Notes: generated by a model from the sequence alone, not told the origin. A DNA stretch of 26,331 nucleotides from an uncultured Acidiphilium sp. (GCA_902495325.1 CABUWK010000031.1:1-26331); one strand, 5' to 3'. Positions 1 to 7,416 are shown, numbered from the stretch's first letter. Translations and numbers: made by a program.

Positions 1-78
1 GCGATAGCTCACCACGCGGTAAGCGCCGTCGCTCAGCGTTTTCAGACGGGAAAGCAGACGAACAGCACCCGCTTCCAT
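1..78 (-). CDS. Possible N-terminal fragment of an unidentified protein (cut by window edge)
   Basis: Read on the minus strand from an ATG at 78, an open frame runs off the window after 26 codons, starting M-E-A-G-A-V-R-L-L-S-R-L-K. Codon choice resembles the neighbouring genes and it follows the gene at 136-432 on the same strand after 57 bases. No ribosome binding site stands in front of the ATG, and the frame stays open some way upstream of it. A plus-strand frame (1-102) is also open. Too little is visible to name a family. Confidence 0.3.
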   Translation of the reverse strand, partial: MEAGAVRLLSRLKTLSDGAYRVVSYR

Positions 79-135
79 TATGTAAAATGCGCGCGGGGAT
101 GACGGAAACTTACACAAAATATACCGATAATCGAC

Positions 136-432
136 TTATCCCTTTACGTTTACCGAAACAGCCACCGCCGCGAAAAACAGTACGATCACCACGAGGCAGA
201 AAACGGTTCCGACCAGGGAAAGCACAAACGCCCAGCGAAGAGTCTGCGATTTTTCCGTTTTTCCTCTCGAAACCGAAAGGCACAAAGCCGGTACGGAGAA
301 AAAGATGCCCGCACCGAACAAAAAAGAGGTTAAAATGCCGAACAACGCAAGAAACATAGGCGTCCGCACATAAGAACGCCTGCGCGCAAGCTCGCGCTTC
401 GCCGCATAATCGTATTGCCGCGTATCTTCCAT
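136..432 (-). CDS. Small two-helix membrane protein, function unknown
   Basis: This 98-residue protein has a short charged cytoplasmic-looking N-terminus rich in Arg and Lys (residues 1-24). Two hydrophobic segments follow, about 26-50 and 66-93, separated by a polar loop S-R-G-K-T-E-K-S-Q. The ATG at 432 has a GGGAGG ribosome binding site 8 bases upstream, which supports the start. The layout resembles small DUF4190-like two-helix proteins, but no diagnostic motif is present, so no function is assigned. A TATAAT on the minus strand at 553-558, directly behind the tandem repeats, could be its -10 box, but no -35 accompanies it. Transcription arriving from the repeats is an alternative. Confidence 0.7.
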   Translation of the reverse strand: MEDTRQYDYAAKRELARRRSYVRTPMFLALFGILTSFLFGAGIFFSVPALCLSVSRGKTEKSQTLRWAFVLSLVGTVFCLVVIVLFFAAVAVSVNVKG

Positions 433-565
433 TTGATCTGCCTCCCGTACTATTTTTCCCTTTGTTGCGAAAATTATGTATCCATAGACCCATGCGGCAT
501 TTGCCGTAAAAACAGCCCGTAACGGGAAACGCCGGTTTATGGTATGATTCCTATTATATTATATT

Positions 566-654
566 GGCAACTGTCGTTGCCACGCGCTTTGTCTTCGCCA
601 AATCGCCGTTTCCGTTGAAATATTGCGCTCGGAAACCCTTGCAAGCAAGTTTCC
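566..654 (-). ncRNA. Candidate small RNA, repeat copy 1
   Basis: This is the sister of the copy at 698-788. The minus-strand -10 TATAAT lies at 666-661, with a weak -35 (TTTAAT, 689-684) at 17 bp. Transcription would begin just before the stem GGAAAC/GUUUCC, which carries the same UUGCUUGCAA tip and GG bulge as copy 2 although the stem sequence differs. The core is nearly identical and the end hairpin is GGCAAC-GACA-GUUGCC. The weaker -35 suggests it may partly depend on read-through from copy 2. Confidence 0.42.
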
Positions 655-697
655 TCTTTTATTATAACATCGAAACGGGACAAATTAAAATTTTGTC

Positions 698-788
698 GGC
701 AACTGCCGTTGCCACGCGCTTTGTCTTCGCCAAATCGCCGTTTCTGTTGAAATATGGCGTGAAAAAGTCCTTGCAAGCAAACTTTTTC
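698..788 (-). ncRNA. Candidate small RNA, repeat copy 2
   Basis: A strong minus-strand promoter (TTGATA, 17 bp, TATAAT at 823-795) would start transcription near 788, right at a hairpin. That hairpin has a 10-bp outer stem GTGAAAAAGT/ACTTTTTCAC, the tip UUGCUUGCAA containing a GCUUGC (CUUG-type) loop, and a GG bulge on the 3' side. The RNA then runs through a core of about 45 nt to the hairpin GGCAAC-GGCA-GUUGCC. No T-run follows that last hairpin, so the 3' end is not fixed. No peptide with a ribosome binding site is seen. The RNA assignment is inferred from promoter and fold. Confidence 0.45.
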
Positions 789-794
789 ACTTAT

Positions 795-823
795 ATTATA
801 ACACATTTTTCCGGCGATATCAA
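795..823 (-). promoter_or_regulatory. Sigma-A promoter driving the tandem small-RNA repeats
   Basis: On the minus strand, TTGATA (823-818), a 17-bp spacer, then TATAAT (800-795). Only one base of the -35 differs from consensus. The ATTATA seen here recurs at the same place in repeat copy 1. Confidence 0.7.
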
Positions 824-889
824 GAAAATGGGGGGCATTTATTTTTCGCATAAACCCCGCGTTGTCTTTAAACCGAATCGAAGGTTCTG

Positions 890-2122
890 TCACGTTTTGC
901 CAAAACACATTCTGATTTTTTTTGAAATATCGGAATCGATAAAATCTTTCTGCGCCATATCGTCGAGTATATCGCATGCTTTTTCGTGCGACAGCCCTTT
1001 CTTGTACGGTCTGTCCTCGGTAAGAGCCTGATAAATATCGATGCACGCCATGATACGTTCCGGCTTATTTAACTGCTCTGCAGTTTTTCCGAAAGGATAT
1101 CCTTTTCCATTCAGCTTCTCATGATGAAAAGCCGCCCAGTCCCGGACTTCTTCAAAATCATCGACCTCCGATAATATCAGATAGGTATAACCGGCATGAT
1201 TTTTCATCTTCGAAAATTCCTCATCGGTAAGTTTATCCGGTTTTTCTAGAATCTCGTTACCGATCGCCATTTTCCCGATATCATGCAGAGCACCCGCCAG
1301 ATACATTTTCTGCACGCTTAACGAATCCGATTTTATGTATTGAGCAAAGAAAGCCGCTTTTTCGGCAACACCTAATGAATGTCTGCTTGTAAACGGAGAC
1401 TTGTAGTCCACGATTCCCGCAAAAAAATCCGCGATGTTTTTGCATGTTTCCCGGTCAACTCCGCACTTTTCTCTCGGAACGATCTCCCACAATTTCGATT
1501 CAAACGATGAATCGCTTAAGCACATAAACGATTCTTTCGAAAATGCCCGAAAGAAAGCATTCACACATTCGCTATCGAATAACCGCCCCTTGTTTTCCGA
1601 AAGATACCGGCATATAAATTCCCAACGGTCGCCGAACTCCTTTCCGTTTCCGGCAACGTCAATCACGTCGGCAAGGTGAATAATTCTTGCAAACAGAGGA
1701 ATTTCGCGCCATGTCTTCCGAAACGGTCCGGCACCGTCGGCATGTTCATGGTGATACAATATAACGCCGGTCACATCTGTTTTAAAAGGGATTTTCAAGA
1801 TATTTTTCTCTCCGTAAATACAGTGGAGATTCGCTTTTTCCCCGAATAAAACTGAACCTTCGGAATCGAAAACCTTTTCCTTCCGCCATTCTTCCGAAAT
1901 ATATTGCGTCAAAGCGTTATCGTGCAACAAAGCGCATACGGCAAGATCTTGCAAAGCATCTCCCCGGATTGCCCAATATGCAGCCATACATACGCTTATA
2001 TAGGCAACTCTTTTGCCGTGTTTGTTTTTTACCTTTACCAGCTCCGCTTCGATGCAGTCCAAAGCATAAGAACATGCTCCCGCCAGTCCGACAATATCAA
2101 GACAAAGTTGTTCTTTTTTCAT
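890..2122 (-). CDS. Tandem HD / HD-GYP phosphohydrolase
   Basis: This 410-residue protein consists of two HD-type metal-dependent phosphohydrolase domains and has no membrane segment or sensory domain. The C-terminal domain (about 225-405) has the HD-GYP signature: H280-D281-I-G-K, then H333-H334-E-K-L-N-G-K-G-Y-P. HD-GYP proteins usually hydrolyse cyclic di-GMP or related cyclic dinucleotides, which is the likely activity. The N-terminal domain (about 1-200) keeps an L-L-H-D motif and H-H-E-H-A-D-G-A-G, but ends G-A-G-P-F where GYP is expected, so it looks diverged. A GGGAG ribosome binding site precedes the ATG. It starts 54 bases after the rubredoxin-fusion gene with no terminator between them, so the two are probably co-transcribed, which suggests a signalling output tied to redox or NO/O2 stress. 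The substrate is not shown by the sequence. Confidence 0.88.
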   Translation of the reverse strand: MKKEQLCLDIVGLAGACSYALDCIEAELVKVKNKHGKRVAYISVCMAAYWAIRGDALQDLAVCALLHDNALTQYISEEWRKEKVFDSEGSVLFGEKANLHCIYGEKNILKIPFKTDVTGVILYHHEHADGAGPFRKTWREIPLFARIIHLADVIDVAGNGKEFGDRWEFICRYLSENKGRLFDSECVNAFFRAFSKESFMCLSDSSFESKLWEIVPREKCGVDRETCKNIADFFAGIVDYKSPFTSRHSLGVAEKAAFFAQYIKSDSLSVQKMYLAGALHDIGKMAIGNEILEKPDKLTDEEFSKMKNHAGYTYLILSEVDDFEEVRDWAAFHHEKLNGKGYPFGKTAEQLNKPERIMACIDIYQALTEDRPYKKGLSHEKACDILDDMAQKDFIDSDISKKIRMCFGKT

Positions 2123-2176
2123 AAATATACTCCCGCAAAATACGATCGCCTGCAGCTAAAATATTCGGATCGTTAT

Positions 2177-2794
2177 TTACTGTTTTTCAAAATCCGATGC
2201 CGGGTGTTTGCATACGGGACACACAAAATCATCAGGTAATTTTTCTCCTGTATATTCGTATCCGCAGATTCTGCATCGCCATATCGTCTGTCCGATTTCC
2301 GTTTTCCCCGCTTTCTGCGGATTCGGTTTTATGTGACCAAGATAATACTCATATGTTACGGACTGATCGTCATTCAACAACGCCATATCCGTTATTTCTC
2401 CGATAAACATCGTATGAGAGCCAAGATCTACCGTTTCGGAAACATTTACGGAAATGTATGCATTCGTTCCTTCCGTGATATAATAAATGCTGTTTGAACC
2501 CCTGGCACATTTTGCAAACGTTTCAAACTTATCGGCGTTTCTTCCCGATTGAAAGCCAAAATGCTGAAACAACTCAAATTGTGCGTTCCGGCTCAAAACG
2601 GACACCGTGAATTTCCCCGTTCTTTCAATCATACCGTGCGTGTAATTTACTTTATTAACGCAAACGCTTAACCGATTTGGTTCCGAACTAACCTGAATCG
2701 CCGTATTAACGATACATCCGTTATCCTTTTCGGCTTCTCTTGCCGTCAACACAAACAACCCGTAGCTCAATTTATACATTGCCTTCTTATCCAA
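2177..2794 (-). CDS. Flavin reductase-rubredoxin fusion (high-molecular-weight rubredoxin type)
   Basis: This 205-residue protein has an N-terminal flavin-reductase-like FMN domain (about 1-155; L-S-Y-G-L-F-V-L-T, and H-T-M-F-I-G-E near the end). A C-terminal rubredoxin (about 168-205) carries the iron ligands as W-R-C-R-I-C-G-Y-E-Y and C-P-V-C-K-H-P. In acetogens such fusions (Hrb) pass electrons from NADH to flavodiiron proteins that reduce NO or O2, and a similar cytoplasmic role is likely here. No flavodiiron gene is in the window. The start is TTG at 2794: AGGAGAGG sits just upstream of it, whereas the first ATG (2779) is too far away. The gene follows a perfect sigma-A promoter with a leader of about 200 nt that contains a 27-codon ORF ending one base before this TTG. 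Confidence 0.92.
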   Translation of the reverse strand: MDKKAMYKLSYGLFVLTAREAEKDNGCIVNTAIQVSSEPNRLSVCVNKVNYTHGMIERTGKFTVSVLSRNAQFELFQHFGFQSGRNADKFETFAKCARGSNSIYYITEGTNAYISVNVSETVDLGSHTMFIGEITDMALLNDDQSVTYEYYLGHIKPNPQKAGKTEIGQTIWRCRICGYEYTGEKLPDDFVCPVCKHPASDFEKQ

Positions 2795-2795
2795 C

Positions 2796-2879
2796 TTACC
2801 TCTCCTTTGTTTCTCCCCGAATCCGGGAGAACGATTCTTCCATAAATTTTACATTCTCGAAAACCGATCCCGCGAGCAT
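2796..2879 (-). CDS. Upstream ORF (27 aa) in the leader of the rubredoxin fusion gene
   Basis: An ATG at 2879 with AAAGGA six bases upstream opens a 27-residue frame beginning M-L-A-G-S-V-F-E-N-V-K. Its TAA leaves one base before the TTG start of the flavin reductase-rubredoxin gene, and the binding site of that gene lies inside its last codons. This geometry fits translational coupling or a leader peptide. The peptide matches no family I recognise, contains no cysteine, and could be a chance frame. Confidence 0.45.
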   Translation of the reverse strand: MLAGSVFENVKFMEESFSRIRGETKER

Positions 2880-2995
2880 CACAAATCCTTTCCGCCAAGT
2901 CCGTATTTCGCGTATCCGCTTATATACGGCATTTTATACCGTCCTCTTACAATCGAAGATCATTAGTTTTGTTATTAAGACCGATTCCTAATAAA

Positions 2996-3024
2996 ATTAT
3001 ATAACATTTTTTTCTTTCTGTCAA
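2996..3024 (-). promoter_or_regulatory. Perfect sigma-A promoter for the rubredoxin fusion / HD-GYP unit
   Basis: Minus strand TTGACA (3024-3019), 17-bp spacer, TATAAT (3001-2996), an exact match to consensus. It leaves about 200 nt of leader before the TTG start. Confidence 0.85.
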
Positions 3025-3165
3025 GGAAAACCGTGAATATCCGATTTAACCCCCGATTACACAATGATTGTTTTACCTGAAAATATTCCGTCAGAACACG
3101 TCCTTATGCAACCGGTTCGCTTACGGATTTTGCGGAGCCAAATGATCCCTGATATGACAAACGGA

Positions 3166-3209
3166 ACGGGAAAAGCGCGTCAGGAATTTCCCTTCCGCGC
3201 TTTTCTCGT
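3166..3209 (-). terminator. Probable terminator after the 136-aa gene
   Basis: An inverted repeat GAAAAGCGCG / CGCGCTTTTC, extended by a further four pairs after one mismatch, lies about 45 bases downstream of the stop at 3255 on the minus strand. The T-run is short (TTTT, largely inside the stem), so efficiency is uncertain. The rest of 2880-3254 holds only the promoter at 2996-3024. Confidence 0.5.
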
Positions 3210-3254
3210 TCCATACGCCCGCAGACTGACGAAAAAAGAACAGAGACTCCGTCT

Positions 3255-3665
3255 TTATTCTCCGCGAATATACCGTTCCACGCCCCGCTCTTCGTCATAC
3301 CGCGCGACCGCCGCGAGATATTTTTCCGAAAGGCGAAGCAGATATCTCTCCCTTTCCGTATAAGAAAGAGAGGCGAAATATTCCTTGTCCATCAGCCGGT
3401 CGAGGGCGTCCGCCGGTCTGCCGTAGCGATCGAGCATGGTTTTCACTTCGTCGTAAAAGCTTTCGTCCTCTTCCGCCCTGCCCCGCACGCTGCGAACGAC
3501 CTGCGCACGGTAATACTTTTCGATGGCGGAAGGCTGCAACCCGTCGTCCGAAGCCTTCTGCTTTTCCGATTCCATTTCTTTTTTGTAGTCCTGCCAGAAG
3601 CGATTTTTCAGTCTCATTTTCGCTTCTCTCGCCGCCGACTTGATACTCTTTGCCTGATTTGCCAT
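3255..3665 (-). CDS. Conserved-looking helical protein, function unknown
   Basis: This 136-residue, strongly charged protein (many Lys, Arg, Glu) is predicted to be largely alpha-helical and soluble, with no signal peptide, cysteine cluster or membrane segment. AAGGGGG a few bases before the ATG supports the start. It lies 80 bases beyond the rpsU terminator on the same strand, so it is either separately transcribed or reached by read-through. The gene often found after rpsU in Firmicutes, yqeY, is not what this looks like. I recognise no family. The Arg/Lys-rich N-terminus (residues 1-30) would suit a nucleic-acid-associated protein, but that is speculation. Confidence 0.65.
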   Translation of the reverse strand: MANQAKSIKSAAREAKMRLKNRFWQDYKKEMESEKQKASDDGLQPSAIEKYYRAQVVRSVRGRAEEDESFYDEVKTMLDRYGRPADALDRLMDKEYFASLSYTERERYLLRLSEKYLAAVARYDEERGVERYIRGE

Positions 3666-3739
3666 TTTATCCCCCTTTTGTTGTCGCCGTTTCCGCGAAA
3701 GCGCGGAAAACGCCGACGTTTTCGATTTACGGAAATACG

Positions 3740-3771
3740 AAAAAACACCCGACGAGTCTTCATCGGGTGTA
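3740..3771 (-). terminator. rpsU terminator
   Basis: ACACCCGA / TCGGGTGT stem (3745-3752 with 3763-3770), followed on the minus strand by six Ts. The plus strand also has an A/T-rich tail, so it could act in both directions. Confidence 0.85.
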
Positions 3772-3806
3772 AAAAATTTAATTTTTCGTGGTATCTGCGA
3801 AAAGCC

Positions 3807-3986
3807 TTAGCCTTTCACGCTTCTCTTTCTTGCCGCTTCCGCTTTCTTTTTACGTCTCACGGAAGGTTTTTCGTAATGTTCTTTACGACGCAAATCTCCG
3901 ATGATACCGTCACGGGAGCACTTTCTCTTAAATCTGCGAAGCGCGCTGTCGAGCGATTCGTTTTCTCCGACTCTGATAGTAGACAT
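3807..3986 (-). CDS. rpsU: 30S ribosomal protein S21
   Basis: This 59-residue basic protein has the S21 pattern: M-S-T-I-R-V-G-E-N-E-S-L at the start, then A-L-R-R-F-K-R-K-C, R-R-K-E-H-Y-E-K-P and a Lys/Arg-rich tail. S21 binds the 30S platform near the 3' end of 16S rRNA and takes part in initiation. The ATG at 3986 is the start: AAAGGAGGG sits six bases before it, while an in-frame TTG two codons upstream overlaps that site. It has its own perfect promoter (4039-4067) and terminator and so forms a single-gene unit, unlike the rpsU-yqeY arrangement common in relatives. Confidence 0.97.
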   Translation of the reverse strand: MSTIRVGENESLDSALRRFKRKCSRDGIIGDLRRKEHYEKPSVRRKKKAEAARKRSVKG

Positions 3987-4038
3987 CCACAACCCTCCTT
4001 TGCCATCGGCATTTAGTGGCTTTCAAAAAAGCATACAA

Positions 4039-4067
4039 ATTATAACAAATCGGGAAAAGGTTGTCAA
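4039..4067 (-). promoter_or_regulatory. Perfect sigma-A promoter of rpsU
   Basis: Minus strand TTGACA (4067-4062), 17-bp spacer, TATAAT (4044-4039), about 50 bases before the rpsU ATG. Confidence 0.88.
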
Positions 4068-4154
4068 GCGTTTTTCTTCCGATTTATGCTTTTCGACAAA
4101 ATTAGACTTCCGGCTTGCCGTTCATTATCGCCGGCTGTTTTCTTTTGCCCGGCG

Positions 4155-6074
4155 TCAGCCCTTCGCAAAGCGGAAGCCGTTAAGAAACACAAACAGATCG
4201 ACAAGGGCGTTAAGAGGAAGAATCAACCACAAGGCGTCTGCTTTTCCCGTAAGTTTTAACACAAGGAACAGGGCAAGCAGAACGGCTTTTCCGGCGATCG
4301 CCCCGATTTTGTTTGCCTGTTTCGCCCTTTTCTGCGCGATACAGCTTTTTAAAAGTCCGGGTAATTTGCGGATCTCTCCGTCGGAAAGGGAAATTCCCTT
4401 TTCGGCAATTCCGTTCATCCCGACGGCAAGCGGACATTTTTCTTTTACCGCACCGTCGGCACCGTTATCGCCGACGTATAACGTCCCTTCCTCCGAAGCG
4501 GTTTTCACCTTATATGCGGAAGAGGCGCCGGAGTAGGATCTCGGGACCCCGACTTTTTTCCCGAGCGCGGAAACGGCGGCGTTGCAATCGGAACTCACCA
4601 GCACGGAGGAAACGCCGAGATCCCCGGCAAGTTCTCTCACCGCGCCTGCGGCGTTTTCCTTTACCCGATAAGACACTTCGAGCATTCCCGTAAAATGCCC
4701 GTCTTCCGCAACGTAAACGGGGGTGTTTTCCCCTTCGTAAGCGGGAACTTCAACTCCGTTTTCTTCCGCGAATTTCTTGTTTCCCGCCACCACGGTTTTC
4801 CCGTCGACCGAACAGATAACGCCTTTGTTTTCCCTCTCTTTCCTCTCCGAAACCTCGCCTTCGGCATTTTCGTCAGCAAGCGCGGCAAGCGGATGCTTAC
4901 TGCCCTTTACGGCGAGAGAGAACAGACGAAGGGTTTTCTCTCTGTCGCCCGTTATACCGACCAAAGTACAGGCTCTCTCCGTAAGAACGCCTTTCCCGTC
5001 GAACGCGACTTTTTTCACTTCCGCCAGACGATCGAACGTTTCTTCTCCGCAGTTGCAATAGATTTTTTTCCCGAAAAGCCCGATCGCGAAAAACCGGGCG
5101 ATATCCGCAACGCTTGCCAGACAGGTTCCGACCGTTCCGAACAAAGCGACCCCGATCCCAGCATAAAGCCAGCGGGACGTCAGAAGGCTGCCGTACGATT
5201 TAATATGAAAGAAAGGAGGAATAAACGCAACGAGCACGCCGGCGCCCAGAAAGGCAAGATTGCAGATCGCTTTCTTTTTCTTAAGGCTCTCCGCCGTTGC
5301 GTCCCTTCTCGCTTTCAATCCGTCGAGGTATTCCTTCTCCCCGCGAAGGGCGGCTTTCTCCTCTTCCGTTTCCGCATTATCGATCGCTTCCGGAATTCCG
5401 TCTGTCTTTTTCTCCGCAAATCCGTTTCCGAGGAAAAGCATGAAATTCAGAAAAGCGTAAAGAAACATCGCAAAACATCCCGTCGCCTGATAGCCGAGAT
5501 AAAGAAGAGCAAGCGACGAAAGGGTCACGATCGCCTCTTCGCCGATATATTCTTTCTTCGCGATTTTTTCGAGCGCTGTGTAAAACGTCGCATAGCCGGC
5601 AAAAACGAAACCGATCATATAGATCCACATGCGCGCCGTTTCGTGTTTTTTCATAAACAGCCCGACGATCATCAGAACGAGAGAAATGCCGAGCACGACG
5701 AGCCGTTCTGCCAGATCCGACCTGCGCTCTTCTTTCTTTTCCTTCGTCTCGCTTTTTTTCGTCTCCTCTTCCGGCTTGATCTCCTCTTCGTTTACCTCTT
5801 CGGTAAAGCCTTTCGATTCGAGCGTTTCCGTCCCGTCGCCGTCGAGCACAAGCTCCGCGCCGATCTCGGAAAACAAAGCCATAACGGCGGTCAGAACGTC
5901 GTATTCGCTCGCCCATTCGTCAATGGCGTACGTCACGTCTTCCGCCTCGTAATCGAACTCCGCCCCCGTAACGCCGTCCGTCGCCTTCAGTTTTTTCAGA
6001 AGCTCCGCAAGCGTTTCGTTTGCCTTGAAATCGAGCCCGTTCACGCGATAAGTGAACGTTCTTTTCCCTTCCAC
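4155..6074 (-). CDS. Catalytically dead P1B-type ATPase homologue
   Basis: This 639-residue protein follows the layout of CadA/ZntA-type heavy-metal ATPases with the key residues replaced. The N-terminal HMA-like domain (1-85) reads G-L-D-F-K-A-N-E at residue 13, where CadA-like proteins have G-L-D-C-A-N-C-A, so the metal cysteines are gone. An acidic, Lys-rich linker follows (about 90-120), then membrane helices. No TGE actuator motif and no CPC are visible; the corresponding stretch reads G-T-C-L-A-S. The phosphorylation motif is F-D359-G-K-G-V-L-T instead of DKTGTLT. The HP of the nucleotide domain survives (S-K-H394-P-L-A). The hinge is G-D-N-G-A-D (535-540) instead of GDGxND. Transport by phosphorylation is therefore unlikely; a regulatory or binding role is possible. 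The start is GTG at 6074 behind AAGGAGG. The frame is intact, so this is not simple decay. Confidence 0.82.
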   Translation of the reverse strand: MEGKRTFTYRVNGLDFKANETLAELLKKLKATDGVTGAEFDYEAEDVTYAIDEWASEYDVLTAVMALFSEIGAELVLDGDGTETLESKGFTEEVNEEEIKPEEETKKSETKEKKEERRSDLAERLVVLGISLVLMIVGLFMKKHETARMWIYMIGFVFAGYATFYTALEKIAKKEYIGEEAIVTLSSLALLYLGYQATGCFAMFLYAFLNFMLFLGNGFAEKKTDGIPEAIDNAETEEEKAALRGEKEYLDGLKARRDATAESLKKKKAICNLAFLGAGVLVAFIPPFFHIKSYGSLLTSRWLYAGIGVALFGTVGTCLASVADIARFFAIGLFGKKIYCNCGEETFDRLAEVKKVAFDGKGVLTERACTLVGITGDREKTLRLFSLAVKGSKHPLAALADENAEGEVSERKERENKGVICSVDGKTVVAGNKKFAEENGVEVPAYEGENTPVYVAEDGHFTGMLEVSYRVKENAAGAVRELAGDLGVSSVLVSSDCNAAVSALGKKVGVPRSYSGASSAYKVKTASEEGTLYVGDNGADGAVKEKCPLAVGMNGIAEKGISLSDGEIRKLPGLLKSCIAQKRAKQANKIGAIAGKAVLLALFLVLKLTGKADALWLILPLNALVDLFVFLNGFRFAKG

Positions 6075-6183
6075 TTTAACCTCCTTCTTTGTGCATTTCT
6101 GCGCAAAAGGCTATCTATAAGCCGTTTAATAACAATTTTTATCATTAGGCTTGTGCCTGCGATAAACAGCTGCCTTCCGTTTT

Positions 6184-7416
6184 TCAGATCGCCCAGTCTC
6201 CGTTTTCGAAAACGACTAATTTTTCGCCGTTTTCCTTTTCGGCAACAATCGAAAGATCTTCCGTTCCCACCATGAAATCAACGTGCTCGAGAGAATGGTT
6301 CAGCCCCTTTTCTTTCAGCTGCTCTTCCGTCATTTCGCCTCCGCCTTCTATGCAGCAGGGATAACAATCGCCGATCGCGAAATGGCAGGACGCGTTTTCG
6401 TCGAACAGCGTTTCGTAAAACATGGCGCCGAGCATCTGGATGGGCGAATGATACCCCACGAGCGCGATTTCTCCGAGACTGCGGGAACCTTCGTCCGTCT
6501 CCACGATGCTTTTCAGATTCTCATACCCTTCTTTCGCACCGTAACCGACGATTTTCCCGTCCTTGAATTCGAACCAGAAATCCCTGATCAGCTGACCGTT
6601 CCGGCAAAGGGGTTTGCTCGCGACGAGTTTCCCGTTCGCCGTGCGGTAATCGGGACAGGAAAACACTTCTTCCGTCGGCATATTGGCGGTAAACGGGATC
6701 CCGTCCGGCACGCTCTTTTCCGCGCCGCCGCAGAAGATATACCCCTTCGGCATGGCAACGGTAAAATCGGTTCCGAGAGAATTGCGATAAGTGAAACTGC
6801 GGATCTTCGCGCCGTTTAAAACAGCCGAACGCCGTTCGAGATTTTTCTGATGTTCTTCCCATGCCGCCACGGGATCTTCCGCGTCGAGCCGCATGGTCTT
6901 TGCGATGTATTCCCACTGCTTTTTCACCGCTTCGCGCGCGGAAAGATCGGGAAACATTTTCTTTGCCCAAGCCTTGTTCGGGTAACTGCCGATGCACCAG
7001 CGGATCTTGTTGGAAGAGGTGTACTCGCGGAACTCCGCAAGCGCTTTGGCGCGCGCCCTTCTCGCCGCCGCCGTTTTTTCGGGATCGATCCCTTTCAGGT
7101 TTTCGGGATCGTCGGACAAGATCACGAGGTAGGCGATCTTTTTTTCGATAAAATGTTTGCGCTGCGCGATCACCCATTCCGGCACTTCGGAAAGAGAACG
7201 TTTCGTGCGGTAACGGTATCCCATGCGGGCGATCTTTTCGTCCGTCCAGAGCATTTCCACGTTCGCGGCTTTTTTGCGGTAAGCGCAAAGGGCGATCTCT
7301 TCGGCAAGATCCGCCGCCCCGATCGGGGACGAAACGACAAGCGTTTCTCCCTTCTGCAAATTCACGCCCGTTCCGACGAGAAGTTCGGCATATTTTTTCA
7401 GTATCGATTTCTGCAT
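6184..7416 (-). CDS. M29 family aminopeptidase
   Basis: This 410-residue protein matches the thermophilic aminopeptidase (AmpS/AmpT, M29) family in length and pattern. Expected metal ligands are in register: E250 (T-E-E-V-F), E316 (L-G-E-I-A-L-V), H345 (S-C-H-F-A-I-G), H378 and D380 (E-H-V-D-F-M-V-G). These cytoplasmic dimeric enzymes remove N-terminal residues from peptides with a two-metal centre (Co, Zn or Mn). The ATG has AAAGGA about eight bases upstream. A good promoter (7487-7515) lies back-to-back with that of the P-type ATPase. The pseudo-ATPase gene starts 109 bases downstream on the same strand without an obvious promoter or strong terminator between, so they may share a transcript. 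Confidence 0.94.
   Translation of the reverse strand: MQKSILKKYAELLVGTGVNLQKGETLVVSSPIGAADLAEEIALCAYRKKAANVEMLWTDEKIARMGYRYRTKRSLSEVPEWVIAQRKHFIEKKIAYLVILSDDPENLKGIDPEKTAAARRARAKALAEFREYTSSNKIRWCIGSYPNKAWAKKMFPDLSAREAVKKQWEYIAKTMRLDAEDPVAAWEEHQKNLERRSAVLNGAKIRSFTYRNSLGTDFTVAMPKGYIFCGGAEKSVPDGIPFTANMPTEEVFSCPDYRTANGKLVASKPLCRNGQLIRDFWFEFKDGKIVGYGAKEGYENLKSIVETDEGSRSLGEIALVGYHSPIQMLGAMFYETLFDENASCHFAIGDCYPCCIEGGGEMTEEQLKEKGLNHSLEHVDFMVGTEDLSIVAEKENGEKLVVFENGDWAI

Larger units (their letters stand above)
566..803 (-). repeat. Two tandem copies of a ~105-bp structured repeat
   Basis: Copy 1 is 566-669 and copy 2 is 698-803, a 132-134 bp period with a 28-bp spacer. Each contains, in plus-strand order: a GGCAAC-TGYC-GTTGCC hairpin; a near-identical ~45-bp core; a stem-loop whose tip is identical but whose stem differs by matched changes; and ATTATAACA, which is TATAAT on the minus strand. 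Together the two copies and their surroundings fill most of the gene-free stretch 433-889. The rest of that stretch shows no coding sequence. Confidence 0.85.

Noticed and set aside
537..1046. ORFs on both strands across the tandem repeats, encoding a repeated peptide
   Set aside because: They run through promoters and hairpins, have no ribosome binding site and overlap the end of the HD-GYP gene. The repeat conserves RNA structure, not codons.
4695..6275. 526-aa plus-strand ORF
   Set aside because: Antisense shadow of the pseudo-ATPase gene; Arg/Phe-rich low-information protein without a ribosome binding site.
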